A stretch of 64,000 bases of DNA from Clitoria ternatea (GCA_037962975.1 CM075669.1:81450001-81514000), one strand, 5' to 3'. Positions 45,060 through 58,238 are shown, counted from the stretch's first letter. The notes: a model not told the origin generated them from the letters alone. Numbers and translations are program-made.

Positions 45060-46168
45060 TTGTCTAAGTTCTGGGTAGGTCTTTCCCCGTCAATTCCTCT
45101 AAATAATATACTCCTTTTCCTAGTGCCTCTTTTACTCGGTACGGGCCTTCCCAAGAGGGAGTGAGTTTTTCTTCTTCTGGTGGTCTTCCATTGTTATCTG
45201 TGGTTCGCAGAATAAGATCGCCTTGCTTAAAGGGTTGGGGTCAGAGAATGGTGTTCCATCGTCGGGTGGACTCTTGTTTAGCCACCTATATCTTTACATA
45301 CACCACGTCTCATCTTCTAGGTTGAGGTCCAAGTCTTCGTGTCTTATTTCATTATTGGTGTCTTCATCATAAGCCAGGCGTCGGAGAGTAGGTTCACCTA
45401 ATTCGACAGGTATCATGGCATCAACCCCGTATGTGAGTCAGAATGGGGTCTCGTGGGTCGATGAATGTAGGGTAGTATGATAAGCCCACAGAGCCCCATG
45501 TAATTCGTCTTCCCATCTGCCTTTGGCTTGTCCGAGTTGTCTTTTGAGTTGCTAAAGGATAATTTTGTTTACTGCCTCAGCCTAACCATTGGTCTGTGGG
45601 TGTTCTACTGAAGAGAACTTTCTTTTTATGCCCAGATTCTTACAGAATGCTACAAAGCCTTTATTTGCAAATTGTCGTCCATTGTCTAGGATGATAGTGT
45701 AGGGGAGTCCGTGTTGGCAAATAATGTGCTTCCAAGTAAAAATTTGTACCTTCGTCGCTGTGATAGTTGCTAAGGCCTCGACCTTAATCCATTTAGTGAA
45801 AAAATCTATCGCTGCCAGAAGAAACTTAAGTTGGCCTTTTCCTGGAGGGAAAGGCCCAGGATGTCCATCCCCCAAATGTTAAAGGACCAAGGAGATAAAA
45901 TTCCATGCAATGGTTCAGGGTGACTATGGATCCAATTGGCGTTGCACTGGCATGAGTCACACTTTTTGACAAGCTCAGAGCAGTCGGCACGTAGAGTTGG
46001 CCAGAAGTATCCTGCTCGGAGGACTCGAGCAGCTAAGGGATGAACTCTTCTATAAAGGCCGTAGATTCCTGAATGCAATTCCTGCATGACACAGTCAGCT
46101 TGTTCTTCATTTAGGCACTTCAGGAGGGGTATAGTGAAGCCTCTTTTGTATAGTTGTCCGTTTAGCAA
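45060..46168 (-). pseudogene. Integrase of Tat-2
   Basis: Minus strand: LLNGQLYKRGFTIPLLKCL leads into the HHCC finger (ELHSGIYGLYRRVHPLAARVL and CDSCQCNANWIH, 46090-45940). The DDE core follows with WGMDILG (about 45870), FTKWIKVEALA, YTIILDNGRQF (about 45690) and HPQTNG followed by a stop where Gln is expected (about 45582). The C-terminal part (WAYHTTLHSSTHETPF, YGVDAMIPVELGEPT) runs to about 45350, and a basic tail to about 45060. The finger His residues look disturbed (HSGIYGLYRR). Confidence 0.85.
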
Positions 46169-47043
46169 GGTATAATTTGTTGCTTGGACTTGTAGCTTTT
46201 TGGCTTACTGGTGGTCCTCTGGGAAGATTCCCTATTTCAGAAAATCAACAATGGGGGTAATCCATGTATTTGCAATTGGAGTTTTATCTACCTGGTGAAC
46301 ATACTAGGCCTCCTAGATTGTGGGCTCTTCTAGGATGACCTTGACAATCGTTTTGAGGTTCCCTACCTTCACCGTGCTGGCAATCTTGGAGAGTATGTCT
46401 GCACATTCATTCATTAGTCGGGGGACGTGCACGATCTGGAAATGCTTCAAGTCCTTGATTATCTCGTTTACCTAGGTCAGGTATTTTGCCAAGGTTGGGT
46501 CTTTAGTCTAGTATGACCCTTTGATCTGCCAGGATACCAGTTGAGAATCGGTTTTGGCCTGGATGCATCGGGCGCCTAAGTTGATGGTTGTTTGCAACAC
46601 AACAATGAGGGCTTCATACTCCCCCTAGTTATTGTTAGCTTTAAATTGGAACCTTAGTACTCCTCATCTACTAGGCCGGTCAGAGATTCCAACACAAAAC
46701 CTGCTCCACTACTTTTTGTGTTAGAGGATCCATCTACCGAAAGGGTCCATAATCCATGCTCCACGTCATACTCATCCTTGTCTTCCCCCAGTTCTACCAA
46801 AAAGTCAGAAAGTACATGGGCTTAAATGGGCCCTCAAGGTTCATATCAAATGTCATACTCGGATAACTCCACGGCCCAGGGTACCATCCGCCCTGCAAGT
46901 TTTGGTTTTTAGAAAATTTTCCCGAGTGGGTGGTCAGTCTGCACTATCACCTGGTGGTTGTGGAAATAGGGGCGGAGTCGTCTTACGGCTACAACAAGGC
47001 TGTACGCAAACTTTTTAATCGTCTGGTATCGGGCTTCAGCTCC
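46169..47043 (-). pseudogene. Second (archaeal-type) RNase H and linker of Tat-2
   Basis: On the minus strand, after the first RNase H ends (AGRMVPWAVELSEYDI, LSDFLVELG near 46800), a second RNase H starts with LWTLSVDGSSNTKSSGAGF (about 46740). It continues through GEYEALIVVL and GARCIQAKTDSQL (about 46560) and a tail with HVPRLMNECADILSKIAS. A second RNase H of this kind marks the Tat lineage. Several TAG/TAA stops interrupt it. Confidence 0.75.
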
Positions 47044-48000
47044 TTACAGCATTTTGCTGGTAAAGTAAACCGGCCTCTGGACTAGGTTATTTTCTTGGAC
47101 TAAAACTGAGCTTACCGCGTCAGCTCCCGCGGAAAGGTATAGAATTAACTTCGACCCTGACTCAGGCCGTGTCAAGATTGGCGGAGATGCGAGGTAAGAT
47201 TTATGATCTTGGAAGGCTTTCTCACACTCAGCGGTCCACTCAAATGAGTCTATCTTCTTTAGTATCCTATAAAACGGCATCGACTTCTCGATAAACTTTG
47301 AGAGAAATTGGGAGAGAGCAGCGATCCGTCTAGTGAGGCGTTGGACCTCTTTAATATTTTGGGGACTCCGCATTTCCAATATGGCCTGACACTGATTCGG
47401 GTTAGCTTCAATGCCCCTGTAGGTGAGCATGTACCCCAGGAATTTTCCTTCTTGGACCCCAAAAGAGCACTTCTCGGGATTCAATCACATGTTGTGCTTG
47501 CATAACTCGGTAAATGTTTCTTCCAGGTCTTGTATGTACAAATCAGCTTACTTGGATTTGACCACCATATCATCGACATATACTTCCATATTCCACCCTA
47601 TCTGCTTGGCAAAGATCTTGTCCACTAGCCTCTAGTAAGTTGCCTCTCTATTTTTGAGACCGAAGGGCATCACTCAGTAGTAATATTTGGCACCTCCGGT
47701 GATAAACACCATCTTCTCCTCATCTTTTGGATCCATTCGAATTTGGTTATACCCTGAATATCCATTCATGAAGCTTAACATCCTATATCCTGAAGTACCA
47801 TCCACCAAATGGTCAATGCTAGGTAAGGGGTAAGGGTCTTTAGGACATACCTTGTTTAGATCAGTGAAGTCCACACACATTCGTCATTTTCCATTTGCTT
47901 TTTTGACCATGACATCATTCGATAACCAAGTCAGGTATTTGACTTCTCTGATAAAATTGGCGGACACCAACTTGTCTGTCTCTTCCTTGACTGTGTGCTT
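47044..48000 (-). pseudogene. RT and first RNase H of Tat-2
   Basis: Minus strand: MCVDFTDLNKVCPKDPYPLP (47880 on), SFMNGYSGYNQIRM, a stop near 47674, VMPFGLKN, then the catalytic YVDD at about 47566-47583 followed by MVVKS. Then come LNPEKCSFGVQEGKFLGYML (47485 on), RLTRRIAALSQFLSK, DSFEWTAECEKAFQDHK and the RNase H start LILYLSAGADAVSSVLV. RT catalytic residues are intact, but stops at about 47673, 47560 and 47490 inactivate it. Confidence 0.85.
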
Positions 48001-48239
48001 TCAGCCAGGGCCCATTTTTTGAGGTCTTTAGGACACAGGTCTAGCGTCTGGCTTGACATTAAAGGAGTGGCAGATTATGGCGGGTCGATCCCGGGCATGT
48101 TTGCGGGGTTCCAAGAAAATAGATCTGTGTTTGCTCTCAGCAAACTGACCAGGGCCTCTTCTAGGCCTGAGTCAAGAATAGCGCTAATCCGTGTGAACTG
48201 GCCAGGAAAGGATCCCACTTGGATAAGTTTGAGTGATTC

Positions 48240-49200
48240 TACCGGTTGGGATCTCTCGTATTTCTAATCATCGCAAGGGTCAAAACTTGTGTCTACATCT
48301 TCTTCGACTATGAACGTTGACTTGGGGCGGAAGCTCTCATAGTAACATGCCTATGCCACCTCTAGATCAGCCCTGACAACTCCTATTCTACCATCTCCAA
48401 GTGGAAACTTCATGGTTAGGTGCATGGTGGAAATGATCGCACCTAAGGCATTGAGCAAAGGTTATCCTAATGGTGCGTTATAGGAACTGGGGAAATCCAC
48501 TACCAGAAATCTGACCATAATCGCGCGGTTGTCCTTTCTGACTCCAAAATTGGTCCTCAAATCAATGCACCCTAAAACCTACATAGAATCATCAGAAAAA
48601 CTAAGAAGAGCTTCATCATACCGTTTCAACCAACGGGTGAGGAAGCCCATTTTTTGGTACACTTTCCAGTATAAGATGTCTGCTGAACTTTCCTGGTCTA
48701 TGAGCACCTATTCTATCACAAAGTCTTCAACCCCTATGGTGACCACCATTGGCTCATCTCGATTTGGTCCCCCTTCGAGGAAGTCTGACCTATCAAATAT
48801 GATGATTGTCGAGTCTGAGTGTTCCTACAATAAATTTACATATCCTCTTTGATGTGACCGTCGTGCGGGGCACTCAGGAAACCTCCTAAAATGGTGTGTA
48901 TGACTTGTCGTGTGTCTCCCATATTTTTTACGGGCCTCAAGGATCAAGAGCGGGGTTCTCGCGATCGATTTCAAGTCTGGAGTTCCACTTGATCAGGAAG
49001 TTCCTTTTCTCTCCTCTGAAACCTTTTTCGGGGTACTTCATCTTTCCGAATGATGAATCTTGCCAGGTGTCCCTGTCGGATAAGGTGCTCTATCTGATTG
49101 TGGAGGGGTCGACAATTTTTAGTTCCATAATTGTAGGCCCTGTGGAATTTGCAGAACTTGGATGTGTCTGACCCCTTGGGACCCTCCCCGGGGGCGGGAG
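48240..49200 (-). pseudogene. Zinc-knuckle and protease region of Tat-2
   Basis: Minus strand: KFCRFHRAYNYGTKNCRPL (about 49160-49105), the Tat-type Cys/His motif, then IRQGHLARFI. The protease site at about 48700 reads LIDQESSADILYW. In Tat elements the triplet is usually D-Q-G (or D-T-G), so the D-Q-E here (48690-48698) is probably inactive. The protease C-terminus (VRFLVVDFPSSYNAPLG) and the start of the RT linker (DLFSWNPANMPGIDP, about 48030) follow. Confidence 0.75.
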
Positions 49201-49319
49201 TGTGAGGAGTCCCATGTTGTAAACTTCATGTAGAATCCAATCTCGACGATCCTTTAGTGGTGTAAAGCTTGTGTAAACGGGCGCGGTATAAGCCTCAGCG
49301 TGTCTGTCTCAGTTTCTTT

Positions 49320-50188
49320 TAGGGCTTCTCCTTTTTGGCTCGGGGCGACGGTTGATTCGATCGGAGGGATTGGTTCTATTGGTCTTGCTTTCGTCAACAG
49401 CAATGTACCAGGAGGCTCTAGCTCGGAAGTCATCCATGTCCAGCGCCAGTTCCTTGGTTAGGGAGTCGGCAAATTTCCCGGGGCACAAACCAGTTTGTAT
49501 AGCGTGTAATGCTACTTCCAGGCTGAGGTCTCGGATTTGGATGACTTGCTCAAAACAACGGGCTATGTAGTGTTTTAAGGTTTCTCCTGGAAGTTGGCAT
49601 AGATTTACCAGGCTGTGCGATGTTTGTTGTACAACTTTGTTGGTGGAAAACTAACTGAGGAATTTCTTGCTCAGGTCGGAGAAGCTAGAAATGCTCTTCG
49701 GGGAGGTGAGAGAACCAACAGAGTGCCGACTTAGTCAATGTGGTAGGCAAAGTCCGACAAAAGAGGGATTCAGATGCCCCTGTCACTAGTATAGTGTTGA
49801 TGTATATAGTGAGGTGGTCTTCTGGGTCACCTCTACCGTCATATTTCTCAATCGACAGGGTTTTGTAATTGAGGGGAGTTAGAGCCTCCATGATCAGGTC
49901 GGTCCAGGGGTATGCAGTGAAAGGTAGTTCAGGTTCGTATTTGGCTGTCTCCGTCTTGTACGAAGTCTGGCCAACAGGATTCTGCCGAGTAGGTTTCCCA
50001 GTATTGCGACTGGAGGCCTCACGCTCGCCTCCCTTCTGACCTCTGAGTTCTACATTCTCCTGTTGTAGGTTGGCGACTGTCTTCTGCAAAGTTTCCACCA
50101 GGTTAGTGAGATGTTGCACTCGATCATCATGATCGAATGAACCCTGGCATCTACTGCCCTCATCACGTCGCGTGTTCCGAGTGTTCAT
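49320..50188 (-). pseudogene. Gag of Tat-2
   Basis: ATG at 50188 (MNTRNTRRDEGSRCQG) opens 167 codons: a short coiled coil (HLTNLVETLQKTVANLQQEN), a basic linker, then the capsid start (KYDGRGDPEDHLTIYINTI, ALCWFSHLPEEHF). A stop at 49685 is followed in another frame by SFSDLSKKFLS, GETLKHYIARCFEQVIQI and LEVALHAIQTGL, the usual Gag continuation. The lesion is a frameshift near 49690. Confidence 0.85.
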
Positions 50189-50250
50189 TATGATTAGAAT
50201 AAGGATAGGGTTTGAGAAAGGGTGGTGTAGGATCCGTTTTACCAGGCCCC

Positions 50251-50263
50251 ACGGTGGGCGCCA
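50251..50263 (-). other. Primer binding site of Tat-2
   Basis: TGGCGCCCACCGT on the minus strand, three bases from the LTR. It differs from the tRNA-Met-type sites of the Copia elements here. Confidence 0.75.
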
Positions 50264-50266
50264 AAA

Positions 50267-50499
50267 TATTCATATAAAGAAAGTAAGCACAAAAACCCTA
50301 GAGAATTCCCCTAGGGATTGGGTTTATTATTTTTAATATGTGTAACTTGAGTTCAACATATGTACATCTGATGCCTTTATACCTAGGTTACAAAGTGAGC
50401 CTGACCCATTAGGCTATGACCTAAGCGAATTAATTTCCCAGTGATGCAGGGAGATTTGGGAGAGTGGTAGGGACCACCCCCCAATCTCATGGGGGAACA
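50267..50499 (-). repeat. 5' LTR of Tat-2
   Basis: Plus strand TATTCATATAAAG to GGGGGAACA, next to the primer site at 50251-50263. Confidence 0.85.
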
Positions 50500-51835
50500 C
50501 AATCATATAATGGAAATAAGAAATTGAGGAAAAAAGATTGGAACTATCCAACAATACAATTCAGTGAATCATAAAATTAGTCCTTATTATTATTTATTGT
50601 ATTTAAATTCTTTAACCAAACCAAAAAAAGTGTTCAAATTCTCACAAGATGGAAATGTTGCTAACCAGTAACCACCAACTTACATTAGCATTTAAACTAG
50701 GACTAGCTTGCATACGAGTGAAAGATTAAATCAGAAGATCACAGTTGAAACCAGAAATGGTACCAAAACAATTAAAGTGAAATTAACCTTCAGAAAAGAA
50801 AGTGCCCAATGGTACCAAAACCTTCAATAAGAGATGCAATCCAAAAAGCAATGGCCATTAGCGTGGAAGTTTGTTCTTAAAGAATGAAGATTGGGTTGGA
50901 CTCTGAGTGAAGTTAGTGGCCTTGGGGATTACCAATTGCTTCCTCAACCGACTTTCACGTATAGCTTCTCTTGTCATGCTTTGATTTCAAGAAACAAAGG
51001 GAGAGGAGAGCCTTCCAAAAAATACCTTTTTTTACCCCCATCTTTTACCAAATTTGGGTTCCAGATAATCAAATGTATGATATAACTTTTTATTTTAAAA
51101 TAAATTATTATATAAATTTTTAATTAAGCTAGGTGTCTAGTATACTTTAACTCTTTTCTTCTCTTTTGATAGTTACCCCATCATTCTAGAGTGTTTGTAG
51201 TTCAGTTTAATTTGATTATGAAGAAAAAATAAGTCGAACAGTACAAAAAATTTGTGATTTAATTTAGTGTGGTTGAAATAAAATACAAATATTAAATTAA
51301 ATCATTGTGGTTTAGATTGGTTCGATTAAATGTTTTAGATATCAAACACATATAGACATTAATGTAACAACTACAAATTATACAATGAATCTTAAGAGCT
51401 ATAAGAAATTAAACAAAAATATAATTTATCATTTTACTAATTTTTATAAACAATTTATCATGTCGGGAGTGTCTTATTCTATAATTTATGTGTTGTATAT
51501 ATTTTATGTCCAATAAATAGCATATCTCGAGGTGTGATTTTTTGTGGTTGTGGTTAACAGTTGTTGTGACTTACGGTTTAAATCGATTTGATTTTGTAGT
51601 TGGTCACGTATTAATTCAATTTTTTAACACTCCTATTTAATGAGACATGATTTAAGACAGAAACCAATTCAGCTATTTAAATTAATTTTGAACTAGAACT
51701 AAAAAAATTATTTAGGGTCTAAAATCAAATTTTGATAAAAGATGAGGGATCAAAACATATTTAAGTTTAAAGTGGTGTTGGTAGAAGGTAGAAGTGGGAA
51801 TAGGCTCAACCGAGCTAGATTTGACAAAGCCTCTG

Positions 51836-52310
51836 TATGACACTTAATTCTGAAGTGACATAAGCCTTATTTTGTGACTTATTTAAAAGTTTGATTTAAC
51901 TAAAGAACTTGTATAAAAACCCAATTTAATTTATTATCAATAAAGACATACAATCATGTATTAAATAAATGAATAAATGAATAAATGTACTTTTAATTAT
52001 CAATTTTGCAAATTATAGGTGATTTTGATAAATATTAATTTTATAAACTATAATTCATGTAAAGTATCATGTGTCTGACACTTAATTCTGAAGTGACATA
52101 AGCCATATGTTGCGGCTTATTTAAAAGTTTGATTTAACTAGATAACTTGTATAAAAACCCCATTTAATTTATTATCAATAAAAGGCATACAATCATGTAT
52201 TAAATAGATGAATAAATGTACATTTAATTATCAATTTTACATATTAAAGGTGATTTTGATAAATATTAATTTTATAAACTATAATTCATATAAAATATCA
52301 TGTGTATTTA
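51836..52310 (+). repeat. 238-bp tandem duplication
   Basis: Two copies starting GACACTTAATTCTGAAGTGAC (51839 and 52077), with few differences: an extra GAATAAAT in the first and TTGCGG against TTGTGA. Confidence 0.85.
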
Positions 52311-52344
52311 TAATTTATAATACATTACAAATTATATTTCTCTA

Positions 52345-52346
<2 letters not shown>

Positions 52347-52382
<36 letters not shown>
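52347..52382 (+). repeat. AT microsatellite
   Basis: About 18 AT units. A shorter, similar run occurs at 52938-52955. Confidence 0.95.
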
Positions 52383-52386
<4 letters not shown>

Positions 52387-53172
52387 GCTTAAGAGAAGAC
52401 CAATTTCATAAGTTTGAAAGAATTTCTCAAAAGCTTAAACTTAGCCTGTTTAATTAAATAGGCTTTTTGAAAAACTAATTTTTATATTAACTAGGCTGAG
52501 TTAAACTAAACGTTGAATATGTTAGGCTAGGTCATAGGCCCCTATGAGCGATAACTTGACTTATTCCTATCCTTATTAGAAGGCAAGATTTTTTGCTACT
52601 TTCTCATGAATATCTGTTTTTTGGATAAATGATTCATTGGTAAATTGATTCTCATGCTTATTTATTAGCTAAATTTTCAAGAGTATTCGAATAAGTTATG
52701 TCTTTTTTATTCCATGTTTGGTATAAGAAGAACTTTTCTAATAATATTTAAGTTTAGCCCTGAGTTTAGGATGATTTTATCTCAATGATTCTTAGTTAAA
52801 TTCTATTTACCTTATAATCTTATTTACCCAAAAATATTATTTTAACTTTTATCTCTAACATTTTTGAATTTTACAATGATTGTAAAAATCGTATATGCTT
52901 TCAATATTTTGCATGTTATTTTATTGGTTGCTAATACATATATATATATATATATACATAGCTGAACAATTCTATTGTCTTCTCTAAAAACAACAACTAC
53001 CTAATATAAGAAAGAATATATTGACAGTAAATCTGTAATATAAGAAAGAATATATTGACAGCAAATCTATCCTAACATTCTACACAAATTATCAATTAGA
53101 ATGATCCTTTATTACAACTGTGACATGATCAGATATTCGTATGATATGGAGATGATTTTCTTATTACCCCTC

Positions 53173-54490
53173 TCAAGTTGGAGTGTGTAAGTTATGAACA
53201 CCCAACTTGACTAGAAGGGAATTAAATTGGCTACATCCAAGGGGTTTAGTGAAGATATCTGCCAACTGAGTATGAGTGGGGACATAAGAGGGAAGGATAA
53301 GTTCTTGAGTGATAGCATCACGTACTAGGTGGTAGTCGACTTCAATGTGCTTAGTTCGTTCATGGAAGACTGGATTCTTGGCAATGTATAGTACGGCCTG
53401 GCTATCACAGGAGAAGCCCACGGGTTGTTTAAGAAAGATGCTGAGATTAGAAAGAAGTGCTTTTAACCACTGAACCTCACAAGTGGTATTGGCCATGGAG
53501 CGATATTTGGTTTCAGCAGAGGAGTGAAACAGTATGCTGCTTCTTAATTTTCCAGGACACCAGTAAGTTACCGAGATGGATGAACCAACCTGTGATGGAT
53601 CTACGAGTAAGAGGGAAGTTTGCCCAATCAGAATCACACCAACTGTGAAGTGTGAGATCATTATCCCTTCTCAAAAAAATTCCTTGGCTAGGTTTCCCTT
53701 TTAGATAATGAACAACCCTCAAAGCAGCCTGCTAGTGTTCTTTTCTTGATTTTTCCAAAAATTATGACAGAACATGTACACTATAAGATAACTCAGGGCA
53801 AGTAAAATACAGGTATATTAATCTCCTGAAAGCCTACTGTACTGACTAGGATCAGACAGAAGCAGACCGTTTACTAGAGCCAAGCGATGATTTTCTTCTA
53901 AAGGCATTGAAGCTAGCTGTGATCCAAGAAGCCCAGTTTCCATGATAATGTCCAAAGCGTATTTACATTAGTTAAGAAAGAGTCTAGTAGGAGATGGAGC
54001 AACCTCCACTCCCAAGAAATACTTGAGTTTTCCCAAATCTTTCATATGGAAGCATGTTTGAAGATAGTCTTGAATCATTGAGTAGTGGAAGTGTTAATAC
54101 TAGCGATAATAAGATTGTCCACGTACACAAGAACAACAAGTTATGTGTGATGGTGACGGAACATGAACATAGAATGATCTGGGGAAGATTGTCAAAAACC
54201 ATATTGAAAAAGGGCAGTGGAGAGCTTGGCAAACCAACAACGTGGAGCTTGACACAATCTGTGAAGAGATTTCCAAAGTTTACACACCATCCTTTGGTTT
54301 TGAACAAGGAAACCAGGCGGTAGCTTCATGTATACATCTTTAACAAGATCAGCGTGTAGAAACACATTATGAACATTTGGTGAAGATCCCAGTCCTTGGC
54401 AGCGACCACCGCCAACACCACGCGAATGGTAACCATTTTTGCCACAGGTGCAAATGTTTCATTGAAATCTATTCTGTAACAGCCCTCATT
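53173..54490 (-). pseudogene. 5'-truncated Copia fragment (RT and RNase H), Copia-3
   Basis: Minus strand: RIDFNETFAPVAKMVTIRVVL (about 54475-54410), RT pieces including ADLVKDVYMKLPPGF in a shifted frame, then the active site at 54114-54125, which reads YVDN instead of YVDD. RNase H follows with LHSWCDSDWANFPLTRRSITG (53640-53580), WKIKKQHTVSLL, CDSQAVLYIAKNPVFHERTKHIE and QLADIFTKPLG. A purine-rich stretch (TTGAGAGGGG, minus strand near 53175) would be the polypurine tract. Sequence similarity stops at about 54490, where no gag or integrase follows. It belongs to a different Copia group from Copia-1 and Copia-2. Confidence 0.8.
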
Positions 54491-54773
54491 TTGTGTGTTG
54501 GGCCCTCATGGCCAATTGCATTAATTTCATCAATTAGTAATCTGTATAGCTGCTAGGCTACTATCGATTGTCGTGTGTGTGATAACTAAATTGTGTTTTA
54601 GAAGATTTTATGAGTATAAGATGAATATCTCTACTTTAATTATATGAGAAAATGGAGATGATCGAAATAATAACAATAATATAAGAGACTCATAATAATA
54701 AAAATTTATCAATTAGAACATTAGTAATCTAATAAAAATATTTAAGCATTTATTTTAAGTATTATTTAAACTG

Positions 54774-57700
54774 TGTAACTCCCCCGGTTTTGACCAAGAA
54801 GTTGTCTGAGAAACTTGGGTCAATTATTTTTACCCCAAAACGCCCCTCACATCATTCCTAACAACTTTTATAAAGAGCTGAATGCCTATTTCCAACCACC
54901 CAAGCCTAAACACGTTAATTTTAAGTTACCCAAGTAAGCCAAAATGTATGTATTTTGGGCGTAATTTTCTCTCCCGATATTGGATTTGAGTTGTTCTTAT
55001 CCCAAAATCTCTGTATCAAATTTATCTACAACTCTTATGTTGACCACAAAGAACAATTCTCATCCCATAAATCCCAGAAATTAAAATACTACATTAATTC
55101 ATGTTTCTCCAACAACAGCTTGCACTAAGTGCAGTATTTTCCACATATCTCTCTCATATGACCATGAAATTGAATGATTCATTCACCAAATTTTTCTTAA
55201 CTCAATTCTCCACAATTTTAATGAAGAACATGAAGCCCAAATCCCTACAAATTTGGCCCAAGAAAATAATCTATGCAAGGGACAAAAATCTCATCAAAGC
55301 CCTGCACCCTTTTTGTATTTGGGTCATAACTCTCTCATTTCTTAATAGATTTTTTTGTACTATATATAAAATTAAAGATAGAAAAAAGTTCTACAATTCT
55401 TGTGTTTGTCCCATTTTCAAATTTGGCCTATAAGGCCCCTTAAACCCACGAGCAAGCTGCTGCCCCTGTACTTGACACCTATGCTTGCATGCACCATTAA
55501 CCAATTAAATCACTCCATTACCTTGCCACTTGTCTCAGCCATGCAAAACCTTTCACCACCTCACTATCAGCTGCACATGACACCTCTCAAGTGCATGAAA
55601 CTCCCTTAACACTTGCCCCACTCACCTCATGGTTATGTGAATCCCTTGGAGGGCAAGCCTTGCATGCAAATTTTCATCCATTCCAAAAGACTACTCTTGT
55701 TCTCCTTTGTTTTCTTCTTTCCTCCAACTTAGAAAAATTTCAACAGTTTTCTTCTTCATTTTCTTATGCTTTCTTTCATCAAATCATCATTATCCATCAT
55801 AAATCACTACACCACCCTTCATAACCCTAAAAACACAATTTACCACCTTCCAAGATCAAGCCTTCTTCTTCTTTCTCCAACAAACAACAATATTTTCCTT
55901 CCTCTTCCACCACCATATTCATGTTGAAACCACCACCCTTCAAGCCTTCATTTTCTTTCTCATTGTTGGAACAAATAGTGATGATCTAGAAGTAAGTTTT
56001 GGAGTCCTTGGCCTTCTCTTGAAAGACGAAAATTTGGTGGTAAAGGGGGAGTACTTGGCTTGCTTTAGATCCATAAAATCATGCATGCATGGGAGATATA
56101 AGTGTCCCTTTAACACTTATATCTTAATACTCTCTTGAAGATCTTGGTTCTTAAAGTTTTAATCTTGAAAATTCTTTGGAAAAATAAGATCTTTAAGGAG
56201 TATTATGGTTACACCATGGTTTTTGTTAAGTTATCTAAATTTTAAAATTTTAATTATGAAGATTACTAGCTTGTGAATTTTGTTGCTGCAGAATTTTTGG
56301 TTGTATCTATATGCATGTGATGAACTTGTTTAATTATATGTTTCTTGGCTTAATTGGTGGCTTGTGGTGTTAATGATATTTTTAGAAAATATAAAATATC
56401 TTAAAATGAGTTTTATAACTAATGATAAACTATTGTTGTTGCTGGAGATTTTTTTAGTTAGTTGAATAAATTGATGTTAATAAATCCTAACGTATAAACT
56501 AACGTAAAATGAAATTAGTGATTAAGATTTGATTTCATAGCTTGATTTTTTTTATTCATGTGTTAAAAATGAATTTTGGAATATTTTCTAAATTCTAGAA
56601 TTTTAATTAAAATGAGAATAAGTGATTTTTTTAGTTGTAGTAATTAAGTGATACATTTACGACAGTAAGAAAAAGATTTACAAGGACATTTGGAATGCAT
56701 TTCTTGGTAAAAATTGGTGATGATTGGTGCTGCTGTATTTTAATATATTTGAGTATTATTTATGGTCATAAAATTGTTATGGATATGATGATTAATAAAA
56801 GAATAAAAAGGGACCCGAGTTTAGGCGCGAACGGTACGTTAGAAACGGTATAATACACATTTTTATGGGTAAACGGAGGAAATTGGCAAAACTATTTTAG
56901 AGGAACTTTTTGTGGAATAATAAATGAATTTTAAGCAAAAAAAATACCCAGAGAAGAAAAATATATTGGGAGAATTTTTGATGCGTAATTTGTCCTTAAA
57001 ACGCATTTTTTTAACGTTAGAGCGATGAACTTTGGCACTAAGCAACTTTTCGTGTAGGGGTTGTTTCTGGACAGAATCCATTTTTAAATTTACTATATTT
57101 AATTATTATTTTCAAAGTTAAACACTTTTGGCTTTGGAATCACCCAAATCAAAATTTTCTAGATAAAATACGATGAAAACAATGTTTTAACGAAGAAATG
57201 AAAATTTATTACTTTGTATCTTTACTTTAGAAAAAAGAGGATTCTTCTATCTTCAATATATATTTAGAAGAATTACCTCATATTAATAAAATATTTTATT
57301 TAAGGATTTATGAAAAATTTTAGTGATAAAATTAATTTAATTCATTCACCATAAGAAAATACAACGACATGACCTTAGAAAATAATTGAAAAACCATGAG
57401 AAATATATTTTGTCCTTAATTTCCTCTTGGAGGTAAAGTCTAATTTTTAAAGTTCATATTTTGAATAAAGAAATGAAATAAATTAAGATATTTATTTCCT
57501 TAAAAATTGATAAACAAAATGTACTTAGATATCTTTTAAAGATTTACAAGTAAATTGGATATTTTCATACTAGAAAGATTCCTTATAAGATTTGATTAGG
57601 GAATAACCCCGATATTTTGAACCAAATGATTTAAGTAGTAATTAGACCTTGGTCCCTGGTGCTTACTACACAAAGAGATTTTTTTTACTTTGGAAACTTG

Positions 57701-58238
57701 CACGTTTTAAGGACAAATACGCCAAACGAGTAAGGTTCCATCTAATACTCGGGCACCCTAGTGATAGGATGAGCATATGACATATTGCATTTGGAGTTGA
57801 GGAGGGATGTTGGGATATTCCCCTAAAGCTTACAGTGATGGGTACACTGGAGAAACAGTAGGCATCTCGATCCCCTGAGGGAGGTCTTGGGAGTATATTG
57901 GGGGCGAAGCTTCAATGGCTCGGATTCGCGCCCGACGTTGGATAGCCTGTGGCAACCGCAGCTATACTTCAACGAGAGGTGGGGGTTTCTATGGTCGTTG
58001 AGTGCCCGTTCTAAGGAGATGTGTGATTGATCATTGTGTTGATTAGACTGCGGGTCCTTACCCTTTTGTGAAAACTAGAACGAGGAGAGCTCCGGTCGCT
58101 CTAGTTGGGCTGGGGAGATAAGGGTTGCTGGTCGTGCACATGATTATTGGTATATGAGATTGATCAGTGAAAGTTGGGCCTTATTACATATTGGTAATAA
58201 ATTATGGCTTACAATAACTGAACCTAACTCATGCATAG
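54774..58238 (+). repeat. Long LTR-like block, probably part of a Ty3/gypsy LTR
   Basis: Begins TGTAACTCCCCCGG, a common style of long chromovirus LTR start, and has no coding content. It has a CT-rich leader-like part (55660-55960) and a GC-richer 3' part (57740-58150, with GATTCGCGCCCGACGTTGG) of a kind I associate with Tekay-type LTRs. At 58239 the Tat-3 LTR begins, so the block is probably interrupted and its end lies outside the window. A different reading is a complete LTR ending CTTACA at 58213. The short ORFs are not supported. Confidence 0.4.

Larger units (their letters stand above)
40754..50499 (-). mobile_element. Tat-lineage Ty3/gypsy retrotransposon Tat-2
   Basis: LTRs of 236 bp (40754-40989) and 233 bp (50267-50499) bound a 9.7 kb minus-strand element. 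From the right: primer site, Gag, protease, RT, RNase H, a second RNase H, integrase, then a 4 kb stretch with a tandem array and an antisense gene, then the polypurine tract (plus strand GGAGCCCCCTA at 40990) and 3' LTR. Two RNase H domains and an antisense ORF before the 3' LTR are characters of the Tat lineage. Flanks TGATC (40749-40753) and CAATC (50500-50504) may be a decayed duplication. Every coding part has stops. Confidence 0.85.
50500..53172. other. AT-rich DNA without a supported gene
   Basis: No protein domain, tRNA or clear element end. It holds a 238-bp tandem duplication, an AT microsatellite, and near 53001-53064 two copies of a 34-37 bp unit (TAATATAAGAAAGAATATATTG). The last 200 bases may belong to an LTR of the Copia fragment that follows: the minus strand at about 53080 reads TGTTAGGATAG. 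Confidence 0.6.
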
